From an uncultured Polynucleobacter sp. (GTDB lineage: Bacteria; Pseudomonadota; Gammaproteobacteria; Burkholderiales; Burkholderiaceae), in assembly GCA_937996825.1 (NCBI GenBank), contig CALKUJ010000070.1:1-9475 (forward strand): a stretch of DNA of 9,475 bases, given 5' to 3'. The position numbers were made by a program, and so were the translations under genes. This document shows, in pieces, positions 1 to 5,960 of the stretch (positions within the stretch are counted from its first letter, which is position 1; every line of letters starts with the position of its first letter). The notes beneath the pieces were generated by a model. That model made no database searches. It worked only from the letters and a program-made list of their open reading frames with translations, and was not told the DNA's origin.

Positions 1-830
1 TGGATATCAGCATTTTCTGCAGGCACCTTTACAAATATCTTTTTTGCCCCGATTTGCGGTATTTCAATTTGAGGCTTTCTTTGAGGCAGACTCTTTGAAG
101 GAATATCACCATAATATTTTTCTGCTAAATCTAAAACTTCTTTAGGGTTTACATCGCCAACAACAATCATGACAGCATTGTTGGGCGCATACCAAGTTTT
201 ATACCAATCAAGAGCATCTTGATAAGTCATATTTTTTAAATCATCCATCCACCCAACAATCGGATTTCGATAAGGTGAATTTGTAAAAGCAGCGGCCATT
301 AATTGCTCATAGACTATCGCTTGAGAATTATCTTCTGTTCTTAAGCGACGCTCCTCCATCACCACCTGAATTTCTTTTGCAAACTCATCGGCTGATATTT
401 TCAAATTAATCATACGATCAGCTTCGAGAGCCATCATTTTTGGTAAATGTGATTTTTCGACTTGCTGGAAGTAGGCTGTGTAATCTTTACTAGTAAATGC
501 ATTGTCCCGACCACCGACCTCTCCAACCTTTTTCGAGAAATCTCCCGGCTTGAGATGTTTTGTTTCTTTAAACATCATGTGCTCTAGGACATGAGCAACG
601 CCGGTTTTGCCATTGACCTCATCAATTGAGCCCGCTTTATACCAAACCATATGGGCCACAGTTGGAGCACGATGGTCTTCTTTGACAATTAATCTCAAGC
701 CATTCTTTAAGAGATATTCATGGGTATCTTTTGGTACTTCGGCTTGCGCACCAACATGTGGAGCAAGAAAAAGAAAGATGCTTGCAAGAAAAAGTGGCCA
801 ACGGGTCGCCAGGGTTGTTAATATGTTCAT
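1..830 (-). CDS. M16 family zinc peptidase, exported (N-terminal part; 3' end beyond window)
   Basis: An open frame of 276 codons begins with ATG at 830 and leaves the window at base 1 without a stop, so only the N-terminal half is seen. Residues 1-30 form a signal peptide: a hydrophobic core at about 12-23, then a cleavage site near VGA-QA or AQA-E. The inverted zinc motif HxxEH is present as H80-V-L-E83-H84, with E83 the catalytic base. A third zinc ligand is expected in the V-M-E-E-R-R stretch (E159/E160), about 76 residues downstream as in the pitrilysin/MPP family. A GDV stretch near residue 220 is also typical. The product is probably a periplasmic or envelope-associated processing peptidase; its substrate cannot be inferred. 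The gene is divergent from ftsY with a 21-bp gap and no clear Shine-Dalgarno sequence. Family call is secure; whether the full protein has one or two M16 domains is unknown. Confidence 0.93.
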   Translation of the reverse strand, partial: MNILTTLATRWPLFLASIFLFLAPHVGAQAEVPKDTHEYLLKNGLRLIVKEDHRAPTVAHMVWYKAGSIDEVNGKTGVAHVLEHMMFKETKHLKPGDFSKKVGEVGGRDNAFTSKDYTAYFQQVEKSHLPKMMALEADRMINLKISADEFAKEIQVVMEERRLRTEDNSQAIVYEQLMAAAFTNSPYRNPIVGWMDDLKNMTYQDALDWYKTWYAPNNAVMIVVGDVNPKEVLDLAEKYYGDIPSKSLPQRKPQIEIPQIGAKKIFVKVPAENADI

Positions 831-839
831 AATTATTGA

Positions 840-869
840 ATTGTATCGGTCATGTTCGGATTACGTAAA
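840..869 (-). promoter_or_regulatory. Putative promoter of the M16 peptidase gene
   Basis: On the minus strand a TACAAT -10-like hexamer (840-845) lies 18 bp downstream of a TTTACG -35-like hexamer (864-869). Transcription would start only 3-5 nt before the ATG at 830, giving a nearly leaderless mRNA. That fits the absence of a Shine-Dalgarno sequence. The site overlaps the first codons of the divergent ftsY gene. Pattern match only. Confidence 0.3.
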
Positions 870-1745
870 ACCTTATCAAACCTATTTAATCTTCAAAAAG
901 TTGATGAACAATGGTACGAATCCCTAGAAGAGGCACTTCTGTTGGGAGACGTTGGCATGAGTGCCACTCAAACCTTGATCAGTCAACTTCGCCGTGAAGC
1001 AAAAAACCAAAAAGCCGAGTCTGTCGATGATCTGAAGAAGATTCTAGCCACATTGGTAGAAAACCTCTTAAGCAAACTTGAAAGACCCCAAAATCCACTG
1101 GATTTTTTAGCTACCACTCCAGGACAGCCAACCGTATGGCTGATTGTGGGAGTTAATGGAGCCGGTAAGACAACCAGCATTGGCAAAATTTGCCACCACT
1201 TTCAACAATCTGGTCGCAAGGTTTTATTGGGGGCAGGCGATACCTTCAGAGCAGCAGCCAGAGAGCAGCTCATTGCCTGGGGAGAACGCAATCAAGTGGC
1301 CGTGATCGCTCAAGAGAGCGGTGATGCTGCTGCTGTGGCTCATGATGCGGTGAAAGCTGGTCAATCCCGTCAGCAAGACATTGTCATCATTGATACCGCT
1401 GGCAGACTATCAACTCAAGCCCATCTGATGGATGAGCTCAAAAAAGTGAAGCGAGTGATCGGCAAGGCACAAGAAACGGCCCCACACGAGACCATTTTGG
1501 TGATTGATGGCAATACTGGTCAAAATGGTATGGCTCAGGTCAAAGCCTTTCATGAGGCTCTGAATCTAACTGGAATCATCGTCACCAAGCTCGATGGAAC
1601 AGCCAAAGGCGGCATTTTGTGTGCCATCGCCTCAGAGTTATCAGAAAACCCTCCCAGTGTTTTAGCCATTGGACTTGGTGAGCAAATGTCTGATTTGAAG
1701 CCATTTAAGGCCTCAGAATTTGCTAAATCCTTGATTCCAAAATAA
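852..1745 (+). CDS. ftsY: Signal recognition particle receptor FtsY (SRP GTPase)
   Basis: FtsY docks the ribosome-SRP complex at the inner membrane and, through reciprocal GTP hydrolysis with Ffh, hands nascent membrane proteins to SecYEG. The 297-aa protein has an alpha-helical N domain (about 1-85) followed by the SRP-type GTPase G domain. Visible motifs are the P-loop GVNGAGKTT (100-108), DTFRAAAREQ (130-139), DTAGR (181-185), TKLDG (245-249, guanine specificity) followed by TAKGG, and the closing GLGEQ...DLKPF (from 274). The FtsY-type ending DLKPF.A.EF separates it from Ffh, which would also carry an M domain. The long acidic A domain of E. coli FtsY is absent, so this is a minimal NG form. 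The ATG at 852 has no evident Shine-Dalgarno sequence and lies 21 bp from the divergent peptidase gene. No T-tract terminator follows, so read-through into rpoH is possible. Confidence 0.97.
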   Translation: MFGLRKTLSNLFNLQKVDEQWYESLEEALLLGDVGMSATQTLISQLRREAKNQKAESVDDLKKILATLVENLLSKLERPQNPLDFLATTPGQPTVWLIVGVNGAGKTTSIGKICHHFQQSGRKVLLGAGDTFRAAAREQLIAWGERNQVAVIAQESGDAAAVAHDAVKAGQSRQQDIVIIDTAGRLSTQAHLMDELKKVKRVIGKAQETAPHETILVIDGNTGQNGMAQVKAFHEALNLTGIIVTKLDGTAKGGILCAIASELSENPPSVLAIGLGEQMSDLKPFKASEFAKSLIPK

Positions 1746-1759
1746 TTTATTCCTATATA
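1731..1759 (+). promoter_or_regulatory. Putative sigma-70-type promoter for rpoH
   Basis: TTGATT (1731-1736) and TATATA (1754-1759) are separated by exactly 17 bp, each matching the sigma-70 consensus imperfectly. An alternative -10, TATACA (1771-1776), lies nearer the CIRCE operator but has no clear -35. Either one places the CIRCE site at or just after the transcription start, where HrcA would block initiation or clearance. The -35 overlaps the last ftsY codons. No sigma-32 consensus was seen. Confidence 0.35.
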
Positions 1760-1780
1760 AATCATACGGTTATACATAAA

Positions 1781-1807
1781 TTAGCACTCTAGTATCAGGA
1801 GTGCTAA
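1781..1807. promoter_or_regulatory. CIRCE operator (HrcA binding site) upstream of rpoH
   Basis: A perfect 9-bp inverted repeat, TTAGCACTC (1781-1789) and GAGTGCTAA (1799-1807), is separated by a 9-nt spacer. It matches the CIRCE consensus TTAGCACTC-N9-GAGTGCTAA at all 18 arm positions. CIRCE is the binding site of the heat-shock repressor HrcA, whose activity depends on the GroEL chaperonin. It ends 9 bp before the first rpoH ATG and is transcribed as part of the 5' leader, where it could also form a hairpin. No T-tract follows, so it is not an ftsY terminator. hrcA itself is not in the window. Confidence 0.95.
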
Positions 1808-1810
1808 TAT

Positions 1811-1815
1811 AGAGG
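1811..1815 (+). promoter_or_regulatory. Shine-Dalgarno sequence of rpoH that bears on the start codon
   Basis: AGAGG lies 1 nt before the first possible ATG (1817), which is too close for normal initiation, but 10 nt before a second in-frame ATG (1826). The spacing favours 1826 as the true rpoH start, which would remove three residues. The site is 3 nt downstream of the CIRCE repeat. Confidence 0.5.
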
Positions 1816-1816
1816 T

Positions 1817-2677
1817 ATGACAAATATGAATGCCATGATTCCGATGCAATTGAATGTGGGCAGTGTTGATGCCTACATTGCAAGCGTTAACCGTCTGCCA
1901 ATGCTCAGCGCAGCAGACGAGATTCGTCTTGCCCGCGAATTCAGAGATCATGAAAACCTAGATGCAGCAAAAACCTTGGTGATGTCACACCTTCGTTTAG
2001 TGGTGTCTATTGCTCGCCAATACCTTGGCTATGGCATCCCTCATGCAGACTTGATTCAAGAGGGAAATATTGGCCTGATGAAAGCAGTGAAACGATATGA
2101 CCCTGAACAAGGCACTCGTTTGGTGACTTATTCGATTCACTGGATCAAAGCTGAAATTCATGAATACATTCTTCGCAACTGGAGAATGGTCAAGATTGCC
2201 ACAACCAAAGCTCACCGCAAATTATTTTTCAATTTGCGCAGTAACAAGCCGACTTTGAATGCTTTGTCTCCATCAGAAATTGATCATCTTGCAAAAGCAC
2301 TGGATGTTCGCCAAGAAGATGTGAGAGAGATGGAGAAACGATTGAGCGGTGGTGATGTGGCTATTGAAGCCGACTCAACAGATGATGAAGCTTACGCTCC
2401 CATCAACTGGTTATCAGACAATCGTTACGAACCCACTGAAGTATTGGCCCGCGAAGAATCACGTCAAATTCAAGGTCCTGGCATTGAAAAGGCTTTAGCA
2501 AGCTTAGACGAGCGCAGTCGTAAAATCGTTGCGTCTCGTTGGTTAAATGTTTCAGATGATGGAACAGGTGGAAACACACTGCACGACCTTGCTGCAGAGT
2601 TCAATATATCTGCAGAGCGCGTGCGTCAAATTGAAGCGGCCGCGCTAAAAAAAATGAAGTTAGCATTAACTGCCTAA
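1817..2677 (+). CDS. rpoH: RNA polymerase heat-shock sigma factor RpoH (sigma-32)
   Basis: RpoH directs RNA polymerase to heat-shock promoters (chaperones, proteases). The 286-aa product is a typical group-3 sigma factor of full length. It shows region 1.2 (VDAYIASVNRLPMLS, about 18-32), region 2 with DLIQEGNIGLM (78-88) and the HWIKAEIHEYILRNW helix that reads the -10, then the RpoH-specific box HRKLFFNLR at 133-141 (QRKLFFNLR in E. coli). That box distinguishes it from RpoD and RpoS. Region 4 ends with a helix-turn-helix (LHDLAAEFNISAERVRQIE, from 255) for the -35. The start is uncertain between 1817 and 1826; the AGAGG spacing favours 1826. A perfect CIRCE element precedes the gene, implying HrcA repression of transcription. 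The 3' end (codons plus stop) forms one arm of a terminator hairpin. ftsY lies upstream on the same strand. Confidence 0.97.
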   Translation: MTNMNAMIPMQLNVGSVDAYIASVNRLPMLSAADEIRLAREFRDHENLDAAKTLVMSHLRLVVSIARQYLGYGIPHADLIQEGNIGLMKAVKRYDPEQGTRLVTYSIHWIKAEIHEYILRNWRMVKIATTKAHRKLFFNLRSNKPTLNALSPSEIDHLAKALDVRQEDVREMEKRLSGGDVAIEADSTDDEAYAPINWLSDNRYEPTEVLAREESRQIQGPGIEKALASLDERSRKIVASRWLNVSDDGTGGNTLHDLAAEFNISAERVRQIEAAALKKMKLALTA

Positions 2678-2692
2678 CTTCATATCTTTTTT
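2647..2692. terminator. Bidirectional intrinsic terminator between convergent rpoH and SCO1 genes
   Basis: A perfect 10-bp stem, ATGAAGTTAG (2654-2663) and CTAACTTCAT (2674-2683), encloses a 10-nt loop. A six-T run follows at 2687-2692 for plus-strand transcripts (rpoH). Eight As directly precede the stem (2647-2654), which read as Ts for the minus-strand operon ending with SCO1. The left arm and loop lie inside the last rpoH codons, and the stop codon (2675-2677) is in the right arm. Confidence 0.85.
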
Positions 2693-2705
2693 ATTCAAAC
2701 AAAAA

Positions 2706-3314
2706 TCAAAGTAACTTTTTCAGGTCTTCTGCTATAGGCTGAGGACCTTGATGGTGCTTTAAAAATAATCTTAGCTGGCCCTTTGTATCAAACACGTAAC
2801 TACCTGCTGTGTGATCGATGGTATAACTTGTTGGACTATTGCCTGGGACCTTTTTATAAAAGACTTTGAAGTCTTTGGTGATCTTCTCTAATTCTTCAGC
2901 TGATTGAGGTCGTAAACCCAAAAAGCGCTTATCAAACGATGGAACATACTGCGATAAAAGTTCTTGAGTATCACGCTCAGGATCAACTGTGACAAACATC
3001 ACCTGCACACGGCTGGCATTTTTACCCAACAACTCCATCACGCCTTGCATTTCAGTCATGGTGGTTGGACAAACATCTGGACATTGGGTGTAGCCATAAA
3101 ACATCACCACCAATTGCCCTTTGAATTCTGATAATTCCCTTCTCTTACCGTTATGATCGGTCAAAGAAAAATCTTTTCCAAAAGCCTTGCTACCTGTGAT
3201 GTCCACATTATTAAATTTTACGTTTTGACCAGAGCAGGCCATCACACCAACAACAGTCAAGGCCGCCAGCAAACTGCGCACAAAAAAACGCTGATGAATT
3301 ATTTGAGAAATCAT
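2706..3314 (-). CDS. SCO1/SenC/PrrC family copper chaperone, putative lipoprotein
   Basis: SCO proteins bind copper with a CxxxC motif and a distal histidine and help assemble the CuA site of cytochrome oxidase subunit II. They may also reduce its cysteines. The 202-aa product shows C78-P-D-V-C82-P in a thioredoxin-like fold, preceded by V-V-M-F-Y-G-Y-T. The third ligand is H168 in D-H-T-A-G-S, and VTVDPERDT (about 108-116) is a family hallmark. The N-terminus has a hydrophobic segment (about 12-26) ending in V-M-A-C27, a lipobox, so a lipid anchor facing the periplasm is likely. The ATG overlaps the ctaB stop by 4 nt (ATGA), implying translational coupling, and no separate Shine-Dalgarno sequence is visible. 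It is the last gene of the maturation operon and ends at the shared terminator with rpoH. Confidence 0.95.
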   Translation of the reverse strand: MISQIIHQRFFVRSLLAALTVVGVMACSGQNVKFNNVDITGSKAFGKDFSLTDHNGKRRELSEFKGQLVVMFYGYTQCPDVCPTTMTEMQGVMELLGKNASRVQVMFVTVDPERDTQELLSQYVPSFDKRFLGLRPQSAEELEKITKDFKVFYKKVPGNSPTSYTIDHTAGSYVFDTKGQLRLFLKHHQGPQPIAEDLKKLL

Positions 3315-4192
3315 AGGTAGTGGTCTATTAAAAGTGCTGCGAATAATAATGAAAGATAAATGATGGAAAATCTAAACGTTCGTTTAGCTAGATCATCAGA
3401 ATAATTTCTAAATAGCGCAATGGCATAGGCCAAGAACATACCGCCTAGCACCAAAGCTGACACCAAATAAAAATAACCGCTCATCTTATAAATAAATGGC
3501 AAGATCGTTGCTGCAATCAACACCAAGGTGTAAAGCAAGATGTGCAACAGTGTGAATCTCTCACCATGGGTGACCGGCAACATTGGTAAACCAGACTGCT
3601 TGTAGTCCTCACGACGATACAAAGCCAAGGCCCAAAAATGTGGTGGTGTCCAGGTGAAGATGATCAATACCAATAGCCAAGCTTCAGCGGGTAAATCATT
3701 GGCCACTGCCGCCCAACCTAAAGCTGGTGGCATGGCGCCAGACAAGCCACCAATCACAATATTTTGTGGTGTTGCTGGCTTTAGCAACAATGTATAAATG
3801 ATGGCATAGCCAACAAAAGTAATGAGCGTTGCCCACATGGTCAATGGATTTGCAAAATTCCACAACAACACCATGCCAGCCAAACCAATCACTAGAGCAA
3901 ATATGATGATTTGTTTTTGGCCAAGCTCACCAGTGGCTGAAGGTCGCCAGGCAGTTCTTCTCATTTTGGCATCAAGCTTTTGCTCAACCAAACAATTCAC
4001 TGCAAAGGCCGCCCCAGCCAATAACCAAATACCAATAGAGCCGCCAATCAATACAGACCAAGGCACCATACCAGGGCTTGCCAAGAACATGCCAATGATG
4101 GCGCAAAAAACCGCCAGTTGTGTGACTCTAGGCTTTGTTAACGCCCAGTACTGTTGCCACTTTTTCATTGGCGCTAAATTTGCTTGAGTCAT
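3311..4192 (-). CDS. ctaB: Protoheme IX farnesyltransferase (heme O synthase) CtaB
   Basis: CtaB is a polytopic inner-membrane UbiA-family prenyltransferase that adds farnesyl to heme B to give heme O, the substrate of CtaA. The 293-aa protein is full length with about eight to nine hydrophobic helices. The first prenyl-diphosphate/Mg motif runs from N66 to P84 (N...E...D..M.RT..RP, with D74, M77, R79-T80, R83-P84). The second loop, YRREDYKQSGLPMLP, precedes VTHGE and is characteristic of CyoE/CtaB/COX10. The preceding TWTPPHFWALAL is also a family signature. The ATG at 4192 overlaps the ctaA stop by 4 nt (ATGA); an AAAGG ribosome binding site lies 8 nt upstream inside ctaA. It sits directly after ctaA, so the two heme A enzymes should be made together. 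In an aa3 oxidase cluster ctaB is the better name than cyoE. Confidence 0.97.
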   Translation of the reverse strand: MTQANLAPMKKWQQYWALTKPRVTQLAVFCAIIGMFLASPGMVPWSVLIGGSIGIWLLAGAAFAVNCLVEQKLDAKMRRTAWRPSATGELGQKQIIIFALVIGLAGMVLLWNFANPLTMWATLITFVGYAIIYTLLLKPATPQNIVIGGLSGAMPPALGWAAVANDLPAEAWLLVLIIFTWTPPHFWALALYRREDYKQSGLPMLPVTHGERFTLLHILLYTLVLIAATILPFIYKMSGYFYLVSALVLGGMFLAYAIALFRNYSDDLAKRTFRFSIIYLSLLFAALLIDHYL

Positions 4193-5298
4193 GAAGAAAG
4201 CCTTTCATGATCAATGTTAACAACTCTGATCATCACAAAAACCATCGCAGCTGCACCTCCGGTGTGTAATACAGCCGCCAACAATGGCCAGTCCAAAATA
4301 ATATTGCTCATACCCGTGATGACTTGTAAAAGTCCTAAACCAAACAATGATGTCGCCCAAAGCTTAATTGTAGTTGTCGGATTACTTTTTGAGATAAGCC
4401 ACAACTTAAATGCCAAGTAAAAAACTGCCAGCACTGCAAAAATTGCACCAACTCGATGGGTCCAATGAATTGCTCTTAAAGCCTCAATGTTTAAATGGTC
4501 GCCATCGGCAGCCTTTCCAAGCTCACGCCACAAAGTAAATCCTTCTGAGAAATTCATCTCTGGATACCATGCACCATGACACAATGGAAAATCATCGCAA
4601 GCTAAAACGGCATAGTTGGTGCTCACCCAGCCACCCAAAAATATTTGCAAAATCAAGATAGCTAAAACAATCCAGGCGATTCTTTTAAATGGCACTGCAG
4701 TTTTCACCGGCGTTAAATCTGTTGGCGCACTTAAACGCGAACTCAGACTTGATAGATAAGTCAGTGCAGCTAATAAGGTTAAGCCCAGCATCAAATGAAT
4801 CGTTACAATCAATGGTTGCAACTTGAGCGTCACAGTCCATGCACCAAATGCACCTTGCACACAAACCAAGATCAAAATACCGATTGATGTTCTGTTGATT
4901 TTTACACCGATTATCTGCTTTTTGATCCAGGACCACACAACCAAGATGATGATTAAAAAACCAACGCCCATGGCAAAGTAACGATGCAACATCTCTATCC
5001 ATGCCTTACTTAAGGTCACGGGGCCTGTAGGCATCAAGCTCTCAGCTTCACGTATTTGAGCTAAAGCGGCAATCGGGTTTGAGACACCATAACAACCTGG
5101 CCAATCTGGGCAACCCAAACCTGAGTCAGTTAGGCGAGTGAATGCGCCAAATAAAATCAAATCAAAGGTAAAAAAGACTGTTAACAACACCAAGCGATGA
5201 AAACTAAATTGCTTGAATTTCCACCACATGATCAGCAACAAGACTGCGCCGATGGCAGCACCAATCAATAACAATTGAATCCAGGCGATCAAGCTCAT
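4189..5298 (-). CDS. ctaA: Heme A synthase (COX15/CtaA family)
   Basis: CtaA oxidises the C8 methyl of heme O to a formyl group, making heme A for aa3 oxidases. The 369-aa protein has eight predicted membrane helices in two homologous four-helix halves. Four histidine positions expected to bind heme are visible: H105 (E-M-L-H-R), H168 (T-I-H-L), H278 with H281 (I-H-W-T-H-R) and H345 (V-L-H-T-G). Each half also carries an extracytoplasmic cysteine pair: C63/C69 (GCPDWPGC) and C234/C240 (ACDDFPLC), the second arranged like the first. An extra cytoplasmic-type loop near 190-203 links the halves. The start at 5298 is 2 nt after the stop of the preceding gene, with AAGG 10 nt upstream. It is followed by ctaB with a 4-nt overlap. 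The length and the cysteine in both halves fit the proteobacterial/mitochondrial COX15-like class. Confidence 0.96.
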   Translation of the reverse strand: MSLIAWIQLLLIGAAIGAVLLLIMWWKFKQFSFHRLVLLTVFFTFDLILFGAFTRLTDSGLGCPDWPGCYGVSNPIAALAQIREAESLMPTGPVTLSKAWIEMLHRYFAMGVGFLIIILVVWSWIKKQIIGVKINRTSIGILILVCVQGAFGAWTVTLKLQPLIVTIHLMLGLTLLAALTYLSSLSSRLSAPTDLTPVKTAVPFKRIAWIVLAILILQIFLGGWVSTNYAVLACDDFPLCHGAWYPEMNFSEGFTLWRELGKAADGDHLNIEALRAIHWTHRVGAIFAVLAVFYLAFKLWLISKSNPTTTIKLWATSLFGLGLLQVITGMSNIILDWPLLAAVLHTGGAAAMVFVMIRVVNIDHERLSS

Positions 5299-5300
5299 TT

Positions 5301-5960
5301 TTATTTTGCCTTACCCGTGGCATTCCACTTCAATAACTTTTCCAAATCCTTGGACATCTTTTTAAAGTCAGGAACTTCTTTATCCGTTGCAAATCGCATC
5401 ATTCTGTCAGCACGCGGATCCAATAAGTGAATCGCTGATTGTTTACCATCTAATTGAAGCCATTTTTCAACTTCATTTTTTTTGCTTGGATCTTTAGGCA
5501 TCCTCACAAAAGTAAAGCCTGCAACTTCTTGATCGTAGGCTTTTGCTATCTCAGGATCAATATCACCTTGATCCGTGACCAACCAAACCAATTGCACCCT
5601 CTGGCTCTCTCGACCCATGGCGACTCTCACTGTGCGCATTAAATAGAGCAAGTTCACACACTGATCATTACCAACTTTGCATTCAGTACTTGGTCGTGCT
5701 ATCAAGAGAGTCCACTTGCCTTGAAGTGAGGCATCAATTGAATCAACAGGTGCGGATTGAACTGGGTAAACAAGTTCACCAATCTTGGTATTGCCCCCTG
5801 TTGGCTTGATCACATAAAAAGTGAAGTAAGACAGAATCACTGGCGTAGCGCACACCAAAAATAACAAGATCATCTGAATACGTCCGCGCTTGGTGGCAGC
5901 ATCAATACTCTGCCCCCCCGAAGCCGGAATCAGTGGATTTAAATCACTGTCTTTATTCAT
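5301..5960 (-). CDS. SCO-like, membrane-anchored protein of the cytochrome oxidase cluster, function unknown
   Basis: The 219-aa product has a short cytoplasmic N-terminus, one transmembrane helix (about 28-50) and a periplasmic domain of about 165 residues. The domain resembles a thioredoxin/SCO fold by pattern: K-W-T-L-L-I-A-R-P, a Cys-containing loop, V-Q-L-V-W-L-V-T-D, then I-H-L-L-D-P. The SCO motif CxxxC is absent; instead two cysteines, C94 and C101, are spaced CX6C. I do not see the SCO DHTA-type histidine either. The position between SURF1 and ctaA suggests a role in oxidase assembly, possibly as a redox or scaffold partner, but that is inference. ATG at 5960 is preferred (AAGGA 9 nt upstream) over an in-frame TTG one codon earlier. 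The start overlaps the SURF1 stop by 8 nt. A run of seven Gs occurs in the N-terminal codons. Confidence 0.88.
   Translation of the reverse strand: MNKDSDLNPLIPASGGQSIDAATKRGRIQMILLFLVCATPVILSYFTFYVIKPTGGNTKIGELVYPVQSAPVDSIDASLQGKWTLLIARPSTECKVGNDQCVNLLYLMRTVRVAMGRESQRVQLVWLVTDQGDIDPEIAKAYDQEVAGFTFVRMPKDPSKKNEVEKWLQLDGKQSAIHLLDPRADRMMRFATDKEVPDFKKMSKDLEKLLKWNATGKAK

Noticed and set aside
607..927. 106-codon plus-strand open frame across the M16/ftsY junction
   Set aside because: It is antisense to the peptidase gene (which has a signal peptide and HxxEH motif) and out of frame with ftsY, with no recognisable protein features.
1781..1807. Inverted repeat considered as an ftsY terminator
   Set aside because: No T-tract follows the right arm on the plus strand, and the sequence is an exact CIRCE operator, which explains the symmetry.
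1746..1816. Search for a sigma-32 heat-shock promoter ahead of rpoH
   Set aside because: No CTTGAA-type -35 with a CCCCAT-type -10 was found in the 71 bp; only sigma-70-like hexamers are present.
3822..4187. 121-codon open frame on the plus strand antisense to ctaB
   Set aside because: It lies wholly antisense to a clearly coding, conserved membrane protein gene, resembles no family I know, and is explained by the low stop frequency opposite hydrophobic codons.
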